A stretch of 28,330 bases of DNA from MGBC163016 sp964649145 (lineage in GTDB: Bacteria > Actinomycetota > Coriobacteriia > Coriobacteriales > Eggerthellaceae): NCBI GenBank assembly GCA_964649145.1, contig CAZYOQ010000018.1, positions 1 to 28,330 on the forward strand, read 5' to 3'. Position 1 is the stretch's first letter; every line of letters starts with the position of its first letter. The notes below the pieces were generated by a model. That model did no database searches. It saw nothing but the letters and a program-made list of their open reading frames with translations, and had not been told where the DNA came from. Position numbers and translations under genes: made by a program. Shown here piece after piece: positions 7,161 through 14,661 of the stretch.

Positions 7161-7295
7161 CGTTTCAGGGCGGGGTGAAATTCCCCACTGGCGGTGATAG
7201 TCCGCGACCCTTGAGAGCGCGCTGTGACTGGCGCGATTCGAGGCTGATCTGGTGGAACTCCAGAACCAACGGTTAAAGTCCGGATGGAAGAGACG
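7161..7295 (+). ncRNA. FMN riboswitch (RFN element)
   Basis: The conserved core is plain: AGGGCGGGGTGAAATTCCCC, CTGGCGGTGATAGTCCGCGA, CTGATCTGGTG-AA-CTCCAG, AACCAACGGTTAAAGTCCGG and ATGGAAGAG in the usual order. The closing P1 stem pairs CGTTTC (7161-7166) with GAGACG (7290-7295). The last P1 base is also the first base of the GGGAG ribosome binding site of ribU (7295-7299), and no terminator hairpin lies between the aptamer and the start codon. Control by hiding the ribosome binding site when FMN is bound is therefore more likely than attenuation. It makes riboflavin uptake respond to FMN. Confidence 0.97.
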
Positions 7296-7306
7296 GGAGT
7301 TTCACT

Positions 7307-7891
7307 ATGCCTACACACGGCACCACTGCGCCTGGCGCGCAACCTTCAACCGCGCAAAAACAGAGCCGATGGACCACACGGCAGCTTGTGACTGTGGCGC
7401 TGATGTGCGCACTGTCAATTCTGTTGAGCTTCATCGAGTTCCCGATTTTCCCGGCGGCAAGCTTCCTGAAGCTCGACGTTTCGCTGATTCCCGCCATCGT
7501 TGTGGCTTTCGCGTATGGAACGCCGTCAGGTCTTCTTTGCGGGATCGCGAGCGCCGTGGCTCATGGGATCATCACAGGCAACTGGGTCGGGGCGCTCATG
7601 AGCGTGATCTTCGCGCTCGTGTTCATCACGCCCGCATCCTTGATTTATCGAAAGCTCGGGGGCATGAAGGGCGCGATCATCGGGATGATTGTTGCGACTG
7701 TTTGTCTGATCGTTGGCGTGAGCGCGGCGAACCTTGTAATCGACCCTGTTTTCTACGGAATGCCCTTCGATGCCGTTGCTGCATTGATAGTGCCAGCGAT
7801 TGCACCATTCAACCTGATAAAAGGCGTCGTCGTAAGCGTGCTTTCCGTAATCGTCTACAAAAGCATCAAAGGTCTGCTTGCTGAAGCGTAA
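7307..7891 (+). CDS. ribU: Riboflavin ECF transporter substrate-binding protein RibU
   Basis: A 194-residue membrane S-component that binds riboflavin and joins the energizing module EcfA-EcfA'-EcfT to carry it inward. Five to six hydrophobic segments follow a short soluble N-terminus. The first segment (LVTVALMCALSILLSFIEFP) and FLKLDVSLIPAIVVAFAYG match the RibU family pattern. The FMN riboswitch directly upstream fixes the substrate. ATG 7307 follows GGGAG with seven bases between. Its end overlaps the start of the ATPase gene by 14 bases, indicating one transcript with coupled translation. Confidence 0.93.
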   Translation: MPTHGTTAPGAQPSTAQKQSRWTTRQLVTVALMCALSILLSFIEFPIFPAASFLKLDVSLIPAIVVAFAYGTPSGLLCGIASAVAHGIITGNWVGALMSVIFALVFITPASLIYRKLGGMKGAIIGMIVATVCLIVGVSAANLVIDPVFYGMPFDAVAALIVPAIAPFNLIKGVVVSVLSVIVYKSIKGLLAEA

Positions 7892-9803
7892 TCCCATAAT
7901 CTCATTCGAAGATGTTACGTTTGCCTATGAGGGTGCGGAAAGTTTCGCGCTTGATGGGGTTACGCTTGACGTTCGCGAGGGGGAGTTCGTTTGTGTGCTT
8001 GGCGGGAACGGGAGCGGCAAGACAACACTTGCGAAGATGGTGAACGGATTGCTTGTACCGAGAGCGGGAAGCGTTATTACTTGTGGCTTGGATACCTCTA
8101 ATGCGAGTAATCTTTACCAGATCAGGCAATATGCTGGCATGGTGTTTCAGAATCCCGATGACCAGATGGTCGGAAACTTCATCGAGGACGACGTCGCGTT
8201 TGGACCTGAGAACCTTTGTCTTCCGTCTGCGGAAATTCAAGTGCGCGTGGAAGAGTCGCTCAAGCAGGTAGGGCTTAGGTCCTTTGCGAAACACGAGACT
8301 CAGGCTTTGTCTGGTGGGCAGAAGCAGCGTGTGGCTATTGCCGGAGCGCTTGCGATGCGACCAAGAATTCTGATCCTTGACGAGGCAGGCTCGATGCTTG
8401 ATCCGCGAGGTCGAGCTGATCTTCTAAAGGCATGTAGAAAGCTGAACGATGAGGGTTTGACGATCCTGCTGGTCACGCATTTCCTGAACGAGGCAGCATA
8501 CGCCGACCGCGTGGTGATAATGCAGGATGGCAAGATCGCGAAAGTGGGCAGTGCAGAAGAAATCTTAGAAGATCAGCAGCTTTTGACGAGCCTGAACCTA
8601 GACGTATCCTACGCCGTCGAAGTCTCTACCGCCCTTCAAAATCGCGGAATACCAATCAAAACCTGCATGTTCGACACCGACCTAGCAACCGAGATTCGGG
8701 ATTGGAACAGGGGGCAGGCACCCGTTCCATTTGGAACAGGGGACAGGCACCCGTTCCATTTGGAACAGGGGACAGGCACCTGTTCCAACGGCACCTGTTC
8801 CAACTTGATCGAAGTGCGGGATGTTAGCTATTCGTATCTCGACAAGCGGGCGTTGAAGGCAAGGACTAGCAAGTCAACTGGCTCAGTAAAGAAGCCTAAG
8901 TGGGGGAGTGATCCGGAGGCTGTTTGGGCTTTGAGGGATTTGTCGTTTACGGTATATGAGGGTGACTTCCTCGGCATCATTGGTCATACCGGTTCTGGTA
9001 AAAGCACGTTGTTGAAAATGCTTGCGGGGCTGGATCGACCAACAAGAGGCGAAGTTCTACTTGATGGGTTGAGTCTTGCTACCAAGCAGGGAATTAACGC
9101 TGCGCGAGAATCTGTAGGCATCGTCATGCAATATCCGGAATGGCAGCTATTCGCGCAGACGGTTTTCGAGGATTGCGCGTTCGGACCTCAAAATCTGGGA
9201 CTCGATGAACAGGAAGTCGAGCGTCGGGTGAAAAGCGCTCTTCGGTTGGTCGGCTTAGAAGACGAATCGATCTTCAGGAAAAGCCCGTTTCAACTGTCTG
9301 GCGGGCAGCAAAGAAGAGTTGCCATTGCCGGCGTTTTAGCCATGCATCCTAAGGTCTTGATTCTCGACGAACCGACCGCAGGTCTTGATGCGCAAGGCTC
9401 TAAACAGCTTCTTGCCCTAATAGCCAAAATGCATGATGAACACGGTATAACGATAATAATAGTGTCCCATAATATGAACACTATTGCTCACTTCTGCAAT
9501 CGCATTCTCGTTCTGAACAAGGGACAAGAACTTGCGCAAGGATCCCCTATAGAAGTTTTTGAGATGAACGAAGCCTTGCACGAAGTCGGACTAGGGCTTC
9601 CCTGGACGCTAGATTTTGCCAATAGGTTAGGCATAAAAGGCTTTAATAATGTACCAAATATAGAACAGCTAACCGACATAATATACAACGCTCTATCTCG
9701 AAAGAATAAGGCTGCGGATTGGAACAGGGAACAGGCACCCGTTCTAGAATTGGAACAGGTGCCTGTCCCTTGTTCCAAAAATGAGGAGGCGTCCAATGAA
9801 TAA
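7878..9803 (+). CDS. ecfA: Fused ECF transporter ATPase (EcfA-EcfA') with repeat-derived linker
   Basis: A 641-residue protein with both ATPase halves of an energy-coupling factor module in one chain. Half 1: Walker A GGNGSGKTT (42-50), Q-loop FQNPDDQ (about 90-96), signature LSGGQKQ (144-150), Walker B ILILDEAGSMLDP. Half 2: Walker A GHTGSGKST (369-377), Q-loop MQYPEWQ, signature LSGGQQRR, Walker B LILDEPTAGLD. Both have the switch histidine (VTHF, VSHN). The halves are normally separate EcfA1 and EcfA2. Residues 276-309 are encoded by tandem palindromic DNA repeats, and residues 615-633 by two more copies. TTG at 7878 is the likely start (AAAGG five bases upstream), inside the end of ribU. 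Half 2 also carries a basic insert near residues 323-347. Confidence 0.92.
   Translation: MLKRNPIISFEDVTFAYEGAESFALDGVTLDVREGEFVCVLGGNGSGKTTLAKMVNGLLVPRAGSVITCGLDTSNASNLYQIRQYAGMVFQNPDDQMVGNFIEDDVAFGPENLCLPSAEIQVRVEESLKQVGLRSFAKHETQALSGGQKQRVAIAGALAMRPRILILDEAGSMLDPRGRADLLKACRKLNDEGLTILLVTHFLNEAAYADRVVIMQDGKIAKVGSAEEILEDQQLLTSLNLDVSYAVEVSTALQNRGIPIKTCMFDTDLATEIRDWNRGQAPVPFGTGDRHPFHLEQGTGTCSNGTCSNLIEVRDVSYSYLDKRALKARTSKSTGSVKKPKWGSDPEAVWALRDLSFTVYEGDFLGIIGHTGSGKSTLLKMLAGLDRPTRGEVLLDGLSLATKQGINAARESVGIVMQYPEWQLFAQTVFEDCAFGPQNLGLDEQEVERRVKSALRLVGLEDESIFRKSPFQLSGGQQRRVAIAGVLAMHPKVLILDEPTAGLDAQGSKQLLALIAKMHDEHGITIIIVSHNMNTIAHFCNRILVLNKGQELAQGSPIEVFEMNEALHEVGLGLPWTLDFANRLGIKGFNNVPNIEQLTDIIYNALSRKNKAADWNREQAPVLELEQVPVPCSKNEEASNE
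8703..8802. repeat. Tandem palindromic repeat (REP-like), 3.5 copies, inside ecfA
   Basis: Three 27-bp near-palindromes start at 8703, 8732 and 8761, a period of exactly 29, followed by a partial copy (GGCACCTGTTCCA) at 8790-8802. Each begins TGGAACAGG and ends GTTCCA; in the third copy the nine terminal bases are perfectly complementary. Because 29 is not a multiple of three, the copies are translated in three frames (WNRGQAPVP, FGTGDRHPF, LEQGTGTCSN), and all three are open. Three units add 87 bases, exactly 29 codons. The sequence resembles GGGGACAGGCACC-type repeats known from many bacterial genomes. Confidence 0.9.
9720..9777. repeat. Pair of inverted palindromic repeats at the 3' end of ecfA
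   Basis: The same 27-bp element occurs at 9720-9746 (degenerate, ending GTTCTA) and in reverse orientation at 9751-9777 (its complement differs from the 8761 copy at one base). Both are translated, giving a tail of about 18 residues on the ATPase, and together they could form a long mRNA hairpin just before the ecfT ribosome binding site (GGAGG, 9785-9789). Confidence 0.88.
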
Positions 9804-10590
9804 GGCATTGTTCGGGCGCTATTGGGATGCGCAAAGCCCGGTTCATTCACTTGATGCGCGTATCAAGATAACGATCTCGTTCGCGATGATCATCATCCTA
9901 TTTCTTGCGCAGAATTGGTACGCCATGGGATTCTGCGTCCTCTGCGTAATCGCATTTTTCGCAGCCGCCAAGATTCCACCGCTTGAAGCTCTGCGCTCCA
10001 TCTTGCCTCTGCTTTTCATAATCATCTTATCCGCGTTGTTCAACATTTTCTATGTCGATGAAGGCGCAACGTTGATAGACCTCGGCTGGACGCAAATCAC
10101 AACGGGCGGTCTTGATTCCGCAGCATTTCTCGCGGTAAGGCTAGCCCTTCTCCTTCTCATGGGAAGCCTGTTAACGATGACCACAACGACCTTCGACATA
10201 ACATTCGGAATTGAGGAAATGCTATCGCCGCTCACGCGCATCAAGATCCCAGTCCATGAATTCGCGTTCGTTATAAGCACGGCTCTCCGCTTCCTTCCAC
10301 AATTCGCCGATGAATTCGAGACGATTCGCACAGCACAGCTCGCACGCGGCGCGAAGCTTGCAACCACGCCCCTCAAAGGCGCCCGCGTTCTAACAAGCCT
10401 TGTTACCCCGATGTTTGCAAGCGTATTTCGCCATGCAGACACCCTTTCGCTTGCGATGGATGCCAGATGCTATGTTCCAGGAGCAAAGCGCACACGTCTC
10501 CATCCTCAAAAGATAGGAGCAGGCGACATTGCCGTACTTGCAGTCATCGCTCTTATATGCGTGCTTGTCGTGTTCTTAAGCAGCCTTTAA
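9796..10590 (+). CDS. ecfT: ECF transporter transmembrane protein EcfT
   Basis: The 264-residue membrane coupling subunit that links the ATPase to the riboflavin-binding protein. Hydrophobic segments occupy the N-terminal half (ISFAMIIILFLAQ, LLFIIILSALFNIFYV, AVRLALLLLMGSLL). The coupling helices carry the family motifs AQLARGAK and AMDARCY; the second usually reads ARG, so the cysteine is a mild deviation. ATG 9796 follows GGAGG with six bases between and overlaps the ATPase stop by eight bases. Another ATG at 9781 has no binding site. No strong terminator follows before hom. Confidence 0.92.
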   Translation: MNKALFGRYWDAQSPVHSLDARIKITISFAMIIILFLAQNWYAMGFCVLCVIAFFAAAKIPPLEALRSILPLLFIIILSALFNIFYVDEGATLIDLGWTQITTGGLDSAAFLAVRLALLLLMGSLLTMTTTTFDITFGIEEMLSPLTRIKIPVHEFAFVISTALRFLPQFADEFETIRTAQLARGAKLATTPLKGARVLTSLVTPMFASVFRHADTLSLAMDARCYVPGAKRTRLHPQKIGAGDIAVLAVIALICVLVVFLSSL

Positions 10591-10652
10591 GCTAGAATGA
10601 ACTCCATAAAATTCACTCACATAATCGTTTATCTAACAAGGAGACTTTTCGT

Positions 10653-11936
10653 ATGACAGTAAAAATCGGGCTTGTGGGTACAGGGACTGTTGGTGGTGGC
10701 TGCATCGACATAATCAAGAAGCACGGGGAAAGCTTCAAGAAGCATTTTGGCATCGACATTGAGCTTACGCGAGTGTGTTCGCTTAGCATAGACGAGGCTA
10801 AGGCTCATGGCGTAGAAGAGCTGTTTACCTCTGACTTTAACGAGATAATCTCAGACCCTGAAATCGATATTGTTATTGAACTTATTGGTGGAACTGGAAT
10901 AGCCAAGACAGTTGTCATGGATGCGCTAAAATCTGGCAAAAATGTTGTAACTGCTAACAAGGCATTAATGGCTACAAGCGGCGAAGAGGTTATGAACGCA
11001 GCCGATGAAGCAGGCAAGAGCATCTTGTTTGGCGCAAGTGTTGGAGGCGGCATCCCAATTATTGGGCCTTTGAAACATTCTCTAATCGCCAATGAGATTG
11101 AATCTGTAATGGGTATAGTCAACGGCACGACCAACTACATGCTTACTCGCATGGGCGAAGATGGCATGAGCTATGACGAGGCTTTGCGCGAGGCTCAAGC
11201 TAACGGTTATGCGGAAGCCGATCCTTCTGCCGATGTCGATGGCTTTGATGCTGCGGCCAAGATTGCGATTCTGTCATCTATTGCCTTCAATTCGCGTGTG
11301 GTTATGGACGATGTATTCACGACAGGAATCACGTCTATCACACCTACCGACCTTGAGGCTGCACGTGAGATGGGTTATGCCGTCAAGCTTCTTGCGATCG
11401 CACATCGCACAGATCTTGGCACTGATGTTCGTGTTCACCCCACTATGATTCCGCTCACCCACCAGCTTGCAAATGTAAACGGCGTATTCAACGCGATTTA
11501 TGTAGTAGGCGATTTCGTGGGCGAGACGATGTTTTTCGGTGAAGGCGCAGGCTCGGGTGCTGCCGCAAGTGCTGTGATGGGCGATGTGCTAGATCTTGCT
11601 CGCCAGATTCAGCAAGGCGTGAAGCCAATTGTTGGATGCACTTGCACCGACTCGCGCCCAATCGTTCCAATCGGTCAGCTTTCCACGAAATACTACATTC
11701 GTTTCACAGTTGCCGATCGTCCCGGCGTTCTTGCAGACATGTCAAAGGTATTTGCGGAAAACAACGTCTCGATACATTCGATGACACAACGTGGAAAATC
11801 GGATAGAAGCAACGTAGATGTTGTATATGTCACTCACACTGCAAATGAATCTGATGTACAGGCTTCCATCAAGTCGATATGCGAGATGAGCAACTTATGC
11901 ATGGGAAAGCCCAGTCTGATTCGTGTTGAGGAATAG
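10653..11936 (+). CDS. hom: Homoserine dehydrogenase
   Basis: Reduces aspartate semialdehyde to homoserine with NAD(P)H, the branch leading to threonine and methionine. The 427-residue protein has an N-terminal Rossmann motif GTGTVGGG (residues 9-16), the conserved NKALMA segment, the catalytic-region sequence GIVNGTTNYML and EADPSADVDGFDAAAK, and a C-terminal ACT domain (about 345-420, RFTVADRPGVLADM) that usually senses threonine. AAGGAG about seven bases before ATG 10653 is a strong ribosome binding site. It probably starts its own transcript, because a 62-base gap separates it from ecfT; TAGAAT near 10592 may be a -10. Confidence 0.96.
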   Translation: MTVKIGLVGTGTVGGGCIDIIKKHGESFKKHFGIDIELTRVCSLSIDEAKAHGVEELFTSDFNEIISDPEIDIVIELIGGTGIAKTVVMDALKSGKNVVTANKALMATSGEEVMNAADEAGKSILFGASVGGGIPIIGPLKHSLIANEIESVMGIVNGTTNYMLTRMGEDGMSYDEALREAQANGYAEADPSADVDGFDAAAKIAILSSIAFNSRVVMDDVFTTGITSITPTDLEAAREMGYAVKLLAIAHRTDLGTDVRVHPTMIPLTHQLANVNGVFNAIYVVGDFVGETMFFGEGAGSGAAASAVMGDVLDLARQIQQGVKPIVGCTCTDSRPIVPIGQLSTKYYIRFTVADRPGVLADMSKVFAENNVSIHSMTQRGKSDRSNVDVVYVTHTANESDVQASIKSICEMSNLCMGKPSLIRVEE

Positions 11937-11987
11937 TTGCGGCAAGGATAGTCGCACCAAGGCGTTTGCGAAACAAAAAGGCAGATT

Positions 11988-12665
11988 GTGAACCCAAAAG
12001 AATTCGGAATCATATTCGATTGTGACGGCACGTTGATTGATTCCATGGAGCGTTGGCACGATGTTGACTACGATCTAGCACTGCGTGCAGGTGTTGAAGT
12101 TACCCAGCAAGACCGTGACTTCATGACACAAGGAACGCTTGAAGAATGCGCTGTATACATCCATGATAATTTCGGGATAGGCAAAGATGGCGATGATGTC
12201 ATGCGTATCATCATGGAAGATATGCTTGCCTATTACGAAGCTGAATCAACTCTAAAACCTGGAGTATTAGACTTTGTTGAGGGGCTATATGAGCTAGGGG
12301 TGCCAATGGGAGTGGCCTCTTCAACGCCTCCAAAACTTCTTCGTGCTGGTCTTGAGCACACGGGCATCGCGAAATACATGCAAACCATCCTTTCTGTTGA
12401 AGACTTGAATTCTTCGAAGCGAGAGCCGTTAATTTTTGACACGGTTCGCGCATCACTCGGAACTGAAAAAGCAAACACTTGGGGTATGGATGATGCGCTT
12501 TACGCCATCACTACACTTGGCCGTGCGGGATATCCAACCCTTGCTATTTACGACAACGACATATCGGGGATGCTTTCTGATCTAATGGCTGCAGCCACAA
12601 GGTTTCTGCCTACCTTTGAAGGCTTTTCGGCGCGAGACTTTTTAGAATTAGCGCAAACTAGCTGA
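11988..12665 (+). CDS. HAD-superfamily phosphatase, phosphoglucomutase-like
   Basis: A 225-residue cytoplasmic hydrolase. The nucleophile motif FDCDGTLIDS (aspartates 11 and 13), the second motif VASSTPP near 103-109 and a C-terminal acidic motif (GMDDALYAI) place it in HAD subfamily IA, with a helical cap after the first motif. The lysine motif is atypical (SSKREP). The substrate is not predictable; homoserine or sugar phosphates are both possible. GTG 11988 follows AAAAGG with six bases between. It lies 51 bases after hom and could be cotranscribed with it. Confidence 0.85.
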   Translation: MNPKEFGIIFDCDGTLIDSMERWHDVDYDLALRAGVEVTQQDRDFMTQGTLEECAVYIHDNFGIGKDGDDVMRIIMEDMLAYYEAESTLKPGVLDFVEGLYELGVPMGVASSTPPKLLRAGLEHTGIAKYMQTILSVEDLNSSKREPLIFDTVRASLGTEKANTWGMDDALYAITTLGRAGYPTLAIYDNDISGMLSDLMAAATRFLPTFEGFSARDFLELAQTS

Positions 12666-12696
12666 ACAAATACTAAAAACTTTTCGAATATAGTGC

Positions 12697-12702
12697 TACA
12701 AT
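12697..12702 (+). promoter_or_regulatory. Putative -10 box of the rplM-rpsI operon
   Basis: TACAAT stands just upstream of the structured leader. No good -35 is visible 16-18 bases before it. Transcription would start near 12709. Confidence 0.4.
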
Positions 12703-12709
12703 CCTAAAG

Positions 12710-12862
12710 TTGCTTTCAAAAGCCCCGTAACTAGGGCAAGACACTGCTGTCGCAGAAGGAGTCCAGGCCTAATGCGTCAGGCTGGCGTAGGAAACTGGCA
12801 GGTGCAAACCCTAACTTTTGAAAACAAACAAGTTGGAAGGGCCTAAGGTTAGCTTAGGGGCT
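12710..12862 (+). ncRNA. Structured 5' leader of rplM-rpsI (unassigned)
   Basis: TTTCAAAAG (12714-12722) pairs with CTTTTGAAA (12815-12823) to close a domain of about 110 bases. TAGGG (12732-12736) can pair with CCCTA (12809-12813) as a continuation. Inside lie a CTGC-TGTC-GCAG hairpin (12744-12755) and a bulged hairpin CCAG(G)CCT/AGGCTGG (12763-12785). A further stem CCTAAG/CTTAGG (12842-12858) follows before the ribosome binding site. Ribosomal protein operons are often autoregulated through such leaders, so L13 or S9 may bind here. It matched no riboswitch class I recognise. Confidence 0.5.
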
Positions 12863-12894
12863 TCACCTTTCGACAAGAAGTAAAGGATAAGACA

Positions 12895-13329
12895 GTGAAA
12901 ACGTATAGCGCTAAGCCCGGCGAAGTCGAGCGCAAGTGGTATCTGATAGATGCCGAGGATGTTGTCCTTGGCCGTCTGGCAACCAAGTGCGCAACTATTC
13001 TTCGCGGGAAGAACAAGCCACAGTACACACCTCATGTCGACACTGGCGACTTCGTTGTTGTTATTAACGCTGAAAAGGTTCGCGTTACCGGCAATAAGGA
13101 AGCCAAGAAGGAGTATTTCCGTCACAGCGGAAACCCGGGTGGCCTTAAGTCGGAAACCTTGGAAGAGGCTCTTGCTAAGCATCCAGAGCGCGTTATCGAA
13201 CATGCGGTCAAAGGCATGCTTCCGAAAACTACTCTTGGTCGTGCACAAGGCCTGAAGCTGAAGGTTTACGCAGGACCTGAACATCCGCATGCTGCACAGC
13301 AGCCAGAGAAGATCGAAGTGGAGGCATAA
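12895..13329 (+). CDS. rplM: 50S ribosomal protein L13
   Basis: A 144-residue early-assembly protein of the large subunit that binds 23S rRNA. The conserved WYLIDAEDVVLGRLAT, GKNKPQYTPHVDTGDFVVVINA and VKGMLPKTTLGR segments are all present and the length is normal. The start is GTG 12895 with AAAGGA seven bases upstream. It is cotranscribed with rpsI, as in most bacteria, and preceded by a structured leader. Confidence 0.98.
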   Translation: MKTYSAKPGEVERKWYLIDAEDVVLGRLATKCATILRGKNKPQYTPHVDTGDFVVVINAEKVRVTGNKEAKKEYFRHSGNPGGLKSETLEEALAKHPERVIEHAVKGMLPKTTLGRAQGLKLKVYAGPEHPHAAQQPEKIEVEA

Positions 13330-13332
13330 GCT

Positions 13333-13737
13333 ATGGCACCCAAAGCTAATACCGAAGCACTTTATTATGGCACCGGTCGCCGTAAGACCTCCGTTGCCCG
13401 TGTTCGCCTTGTTCCAGGCACTGGCAAAGTAACCGTTAATGGCCGCGAAGGCTCCGAGTATTTCCGTCGTACTGGACAACTTGAAGAAGCTCTCGCGCCT
13501 TTCAAGGTAACCGATACCCAAGGTCATTTCGATGTTATCGCCCGCATCAATGGTGGTGGCATTACTGGCCAAGCAGGTGCGCTCCGTCTTGGAATCGCAC
13601 GCGCCCTTCTTGAGGCTGGTGAGTATCGTGCCGAGCTAAAGAAGGCAGGATTCCTTACTCGCGATGCTCGTATGGTCGAGCGCAAGAAGTACGGCCTGAA
13701 GAAAGCTCGCAAGGCACCACAGTTCTCGAAGCGCTAA
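13333..13737 (+). CDS. rpsI: 30S ribosomal protein S9
   Basis: A 134-residue small-subunit protein whose basic C-terminal tail (KKARKAPQFSKR) reaches the P-site tRNA. GTGRRKTSVARVRL and GGGITGQAGALRLGIARAL are family signatures. ATG 13333 follows rplM by three bases, with GGAGG (13319-13323) inside the end of rplM as its ribosome binding site. A strong terminator follows. Confidence 0.98.
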   Translation: MAPKANTEALYYGTGRRKTSVARVRLVPGTGKVTVNGREGSEYFRRTGQLEEALAPFKVTDTQGHFDVIARINGGGITGQAGALRLGIARALLEAGEYRAELKKAGFLTRDARMVERKKYGLKKARKAPQFSKR

Positions 13738-13761
13738 AACGCTATTTGGGAAATTTTACTG

Positions 13762-13789
13762 GAGGCTCGCAAATGCGAGCCTCTTTTTT
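13762..13789 (+). terminator. Rho-independent terminator after rpsI
   Basis: GAGGCTCGC pairs perfectly with GCGAGCCTC around AAAT and is followed by six T. Confidence 0.95.
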
Positions 13790-14308
13790 ACCCAATGTTT
13801 AAGCTGTGATGCGACACAGTATGCAGAATAACCGTATAGCTTAAGGAAGCGGCGGGGGTTGTATGACTTTCAGCTCACCGCGTCGCACGCTCGAACTAAC
13901 TTTCGCAAAGAAAATTATCGCGAAAGTGGATTTCTCGCGTGCTTTGGCTATCTTGTAAGTTCGCTGAAGAGCCATACAACCCCCCGCCGCTTCCTTAGAA
14001 TCGCATGACTTTCAGCTCACCGCGTCGCACGCTCGAACTAACTTTCGCAAAGAATATTATCGCGAAAGTGGATTTCTCGCGTGCTTTGGCTATCTTGTAA
14101 GTTCGCTGAAGAGCCATACAACCCCCGCCGCTTCCTTAGAATCGCATGGCTTTCACTGTTACCTCGAATGTATAACTCGCTTTCTGCGCAACTCGAGCTC
14201 TAACATTTCTGATATGGCTTAAAAGCATTCCCCGTATATTTTTATCTTTGATACAATTATGCGAGCATGCAAATTGCGCAGTGGAACGCAGAAAAGAAAG
14301 GATGTCGT
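13790..14308. other. 519-base spacer dominated by a repeat element
   Basis: No gene is visible between the rpsI terminator and acpP. Most of the spacer (13841-14156) is the palindromic repeat described separately. Before acpP, TACAAT at 14252-14257 is a candidate -10, with no convincing -35. Confidence 0.7.
13841..14156. repeat. Palindromic repeat element with tandemly duplicated core
   Basis: A core of about 141 bases occurs at 13863-14004 and again at 14005-14145, differing by one substitution (AAGAAAATT against AAGAATATT) and one C in a C-run. A third copy begins at 14146 but diverges after about ten bases. The left end (13842-13865) is a perfect 24-base reverse complement of the right end of each core (14115-14139; 13973-13998 with one extra C). 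Within each core, nested arms also pair: TTCAGC/GCTGAA, GCACGC/GCGTGC and ACTTTCGC/GCGAAAGT. One unit can therefore fold into an extended hairpin. It looks like a non-autonomous MITE- or BIME-like element that expanded locally. No transposase is present. Confidence 0.9.
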
Positions 14309-14527
14309 ATGGCAACCATCGACACAATTACAACAGTTCTCAACGATAATCTTGACATCGATCCGTCAACTGTTACAGCCGAGTCCACTTTTGAATCTCT
14401 TGGCATCGACTCTTTGGATATGGCAGAACTTACTTGCACGCTTGAGGAAGAACTTGATATCGACCTTGGCGAGCCTGAGGGTCTTGCTACTGTTGGCGAT
14501 CTTGTAACATATATCGACAACCTGTAG
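14309..14527 (+). CDS. acpP: Acyl carrier protein
   Basis: A 72-residue acidic four-helix protein that carries growing acyl chains on phosphopantetheine. GIDSLDMAEL contains the attachment serine (Ser35). ATG 14309 follows GAAAGGA with six bases between; an in-frame ATG at 14267 would add 14 non-conserved residues and lacks a binding site. It is the first gene of the fatty-acid cluster. A terminator-like hairpin separates it from fabK, which would give the carrier protein more mRNA than the enzymes. Confidence 0.96.
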   Translation: MATIDTITTVLNDNLDIDPSTVTAESTFESLGIDSLDMAELTCTLEEELDIDLGEPEGLATVGDLVTYIDNL

Positions 14528-14584
14528 CATTTCAAGTAATCTTGAAGGTAGGTTCAAGATTGCATCAACGAGCTTAAACGTACG

Positions 14585-14612
14585 CGCCGCCGCTTTGGCG
14601 GCGTTAGTTTTT
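14585..14612 (+). terminator. Terminator or attenuator between acpP and fabK
   Basis: CGCCGCC pairs with GGCGGCG around GCTTT, followed by TTAGTTTTT. The U-run is interrupted, so partial read-through into fabK is plausible. Confidence 0.75.
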
Positions 14613-14661
14613 CGATAACGCGTTCACTAAGATCTATGAGGTGCGCGGGAAAGGTCATTAG

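Noticed and set aside
8703..8802. Regular 29-base periodicity resembling a CRISPR array
   Set aside because: The units are contiguous with only two bases between palindromes. There are no variable spacers, the array is inside a gene, and no cas genes are nearby.
12710..12862. Cobalamin riboswitch before rplM
   Set aside because: Fragments such as GCCCCGTAACT and ACACTG are faintly similar, but the conserved boxes are absent or out of order and rplM is not a vitamin B12 gene.
14242..14258. FabT-like operator before acpP
   Set aside because: Only a TTTGATA half-site is seen, without the symmetric partner, and no fabT is present.
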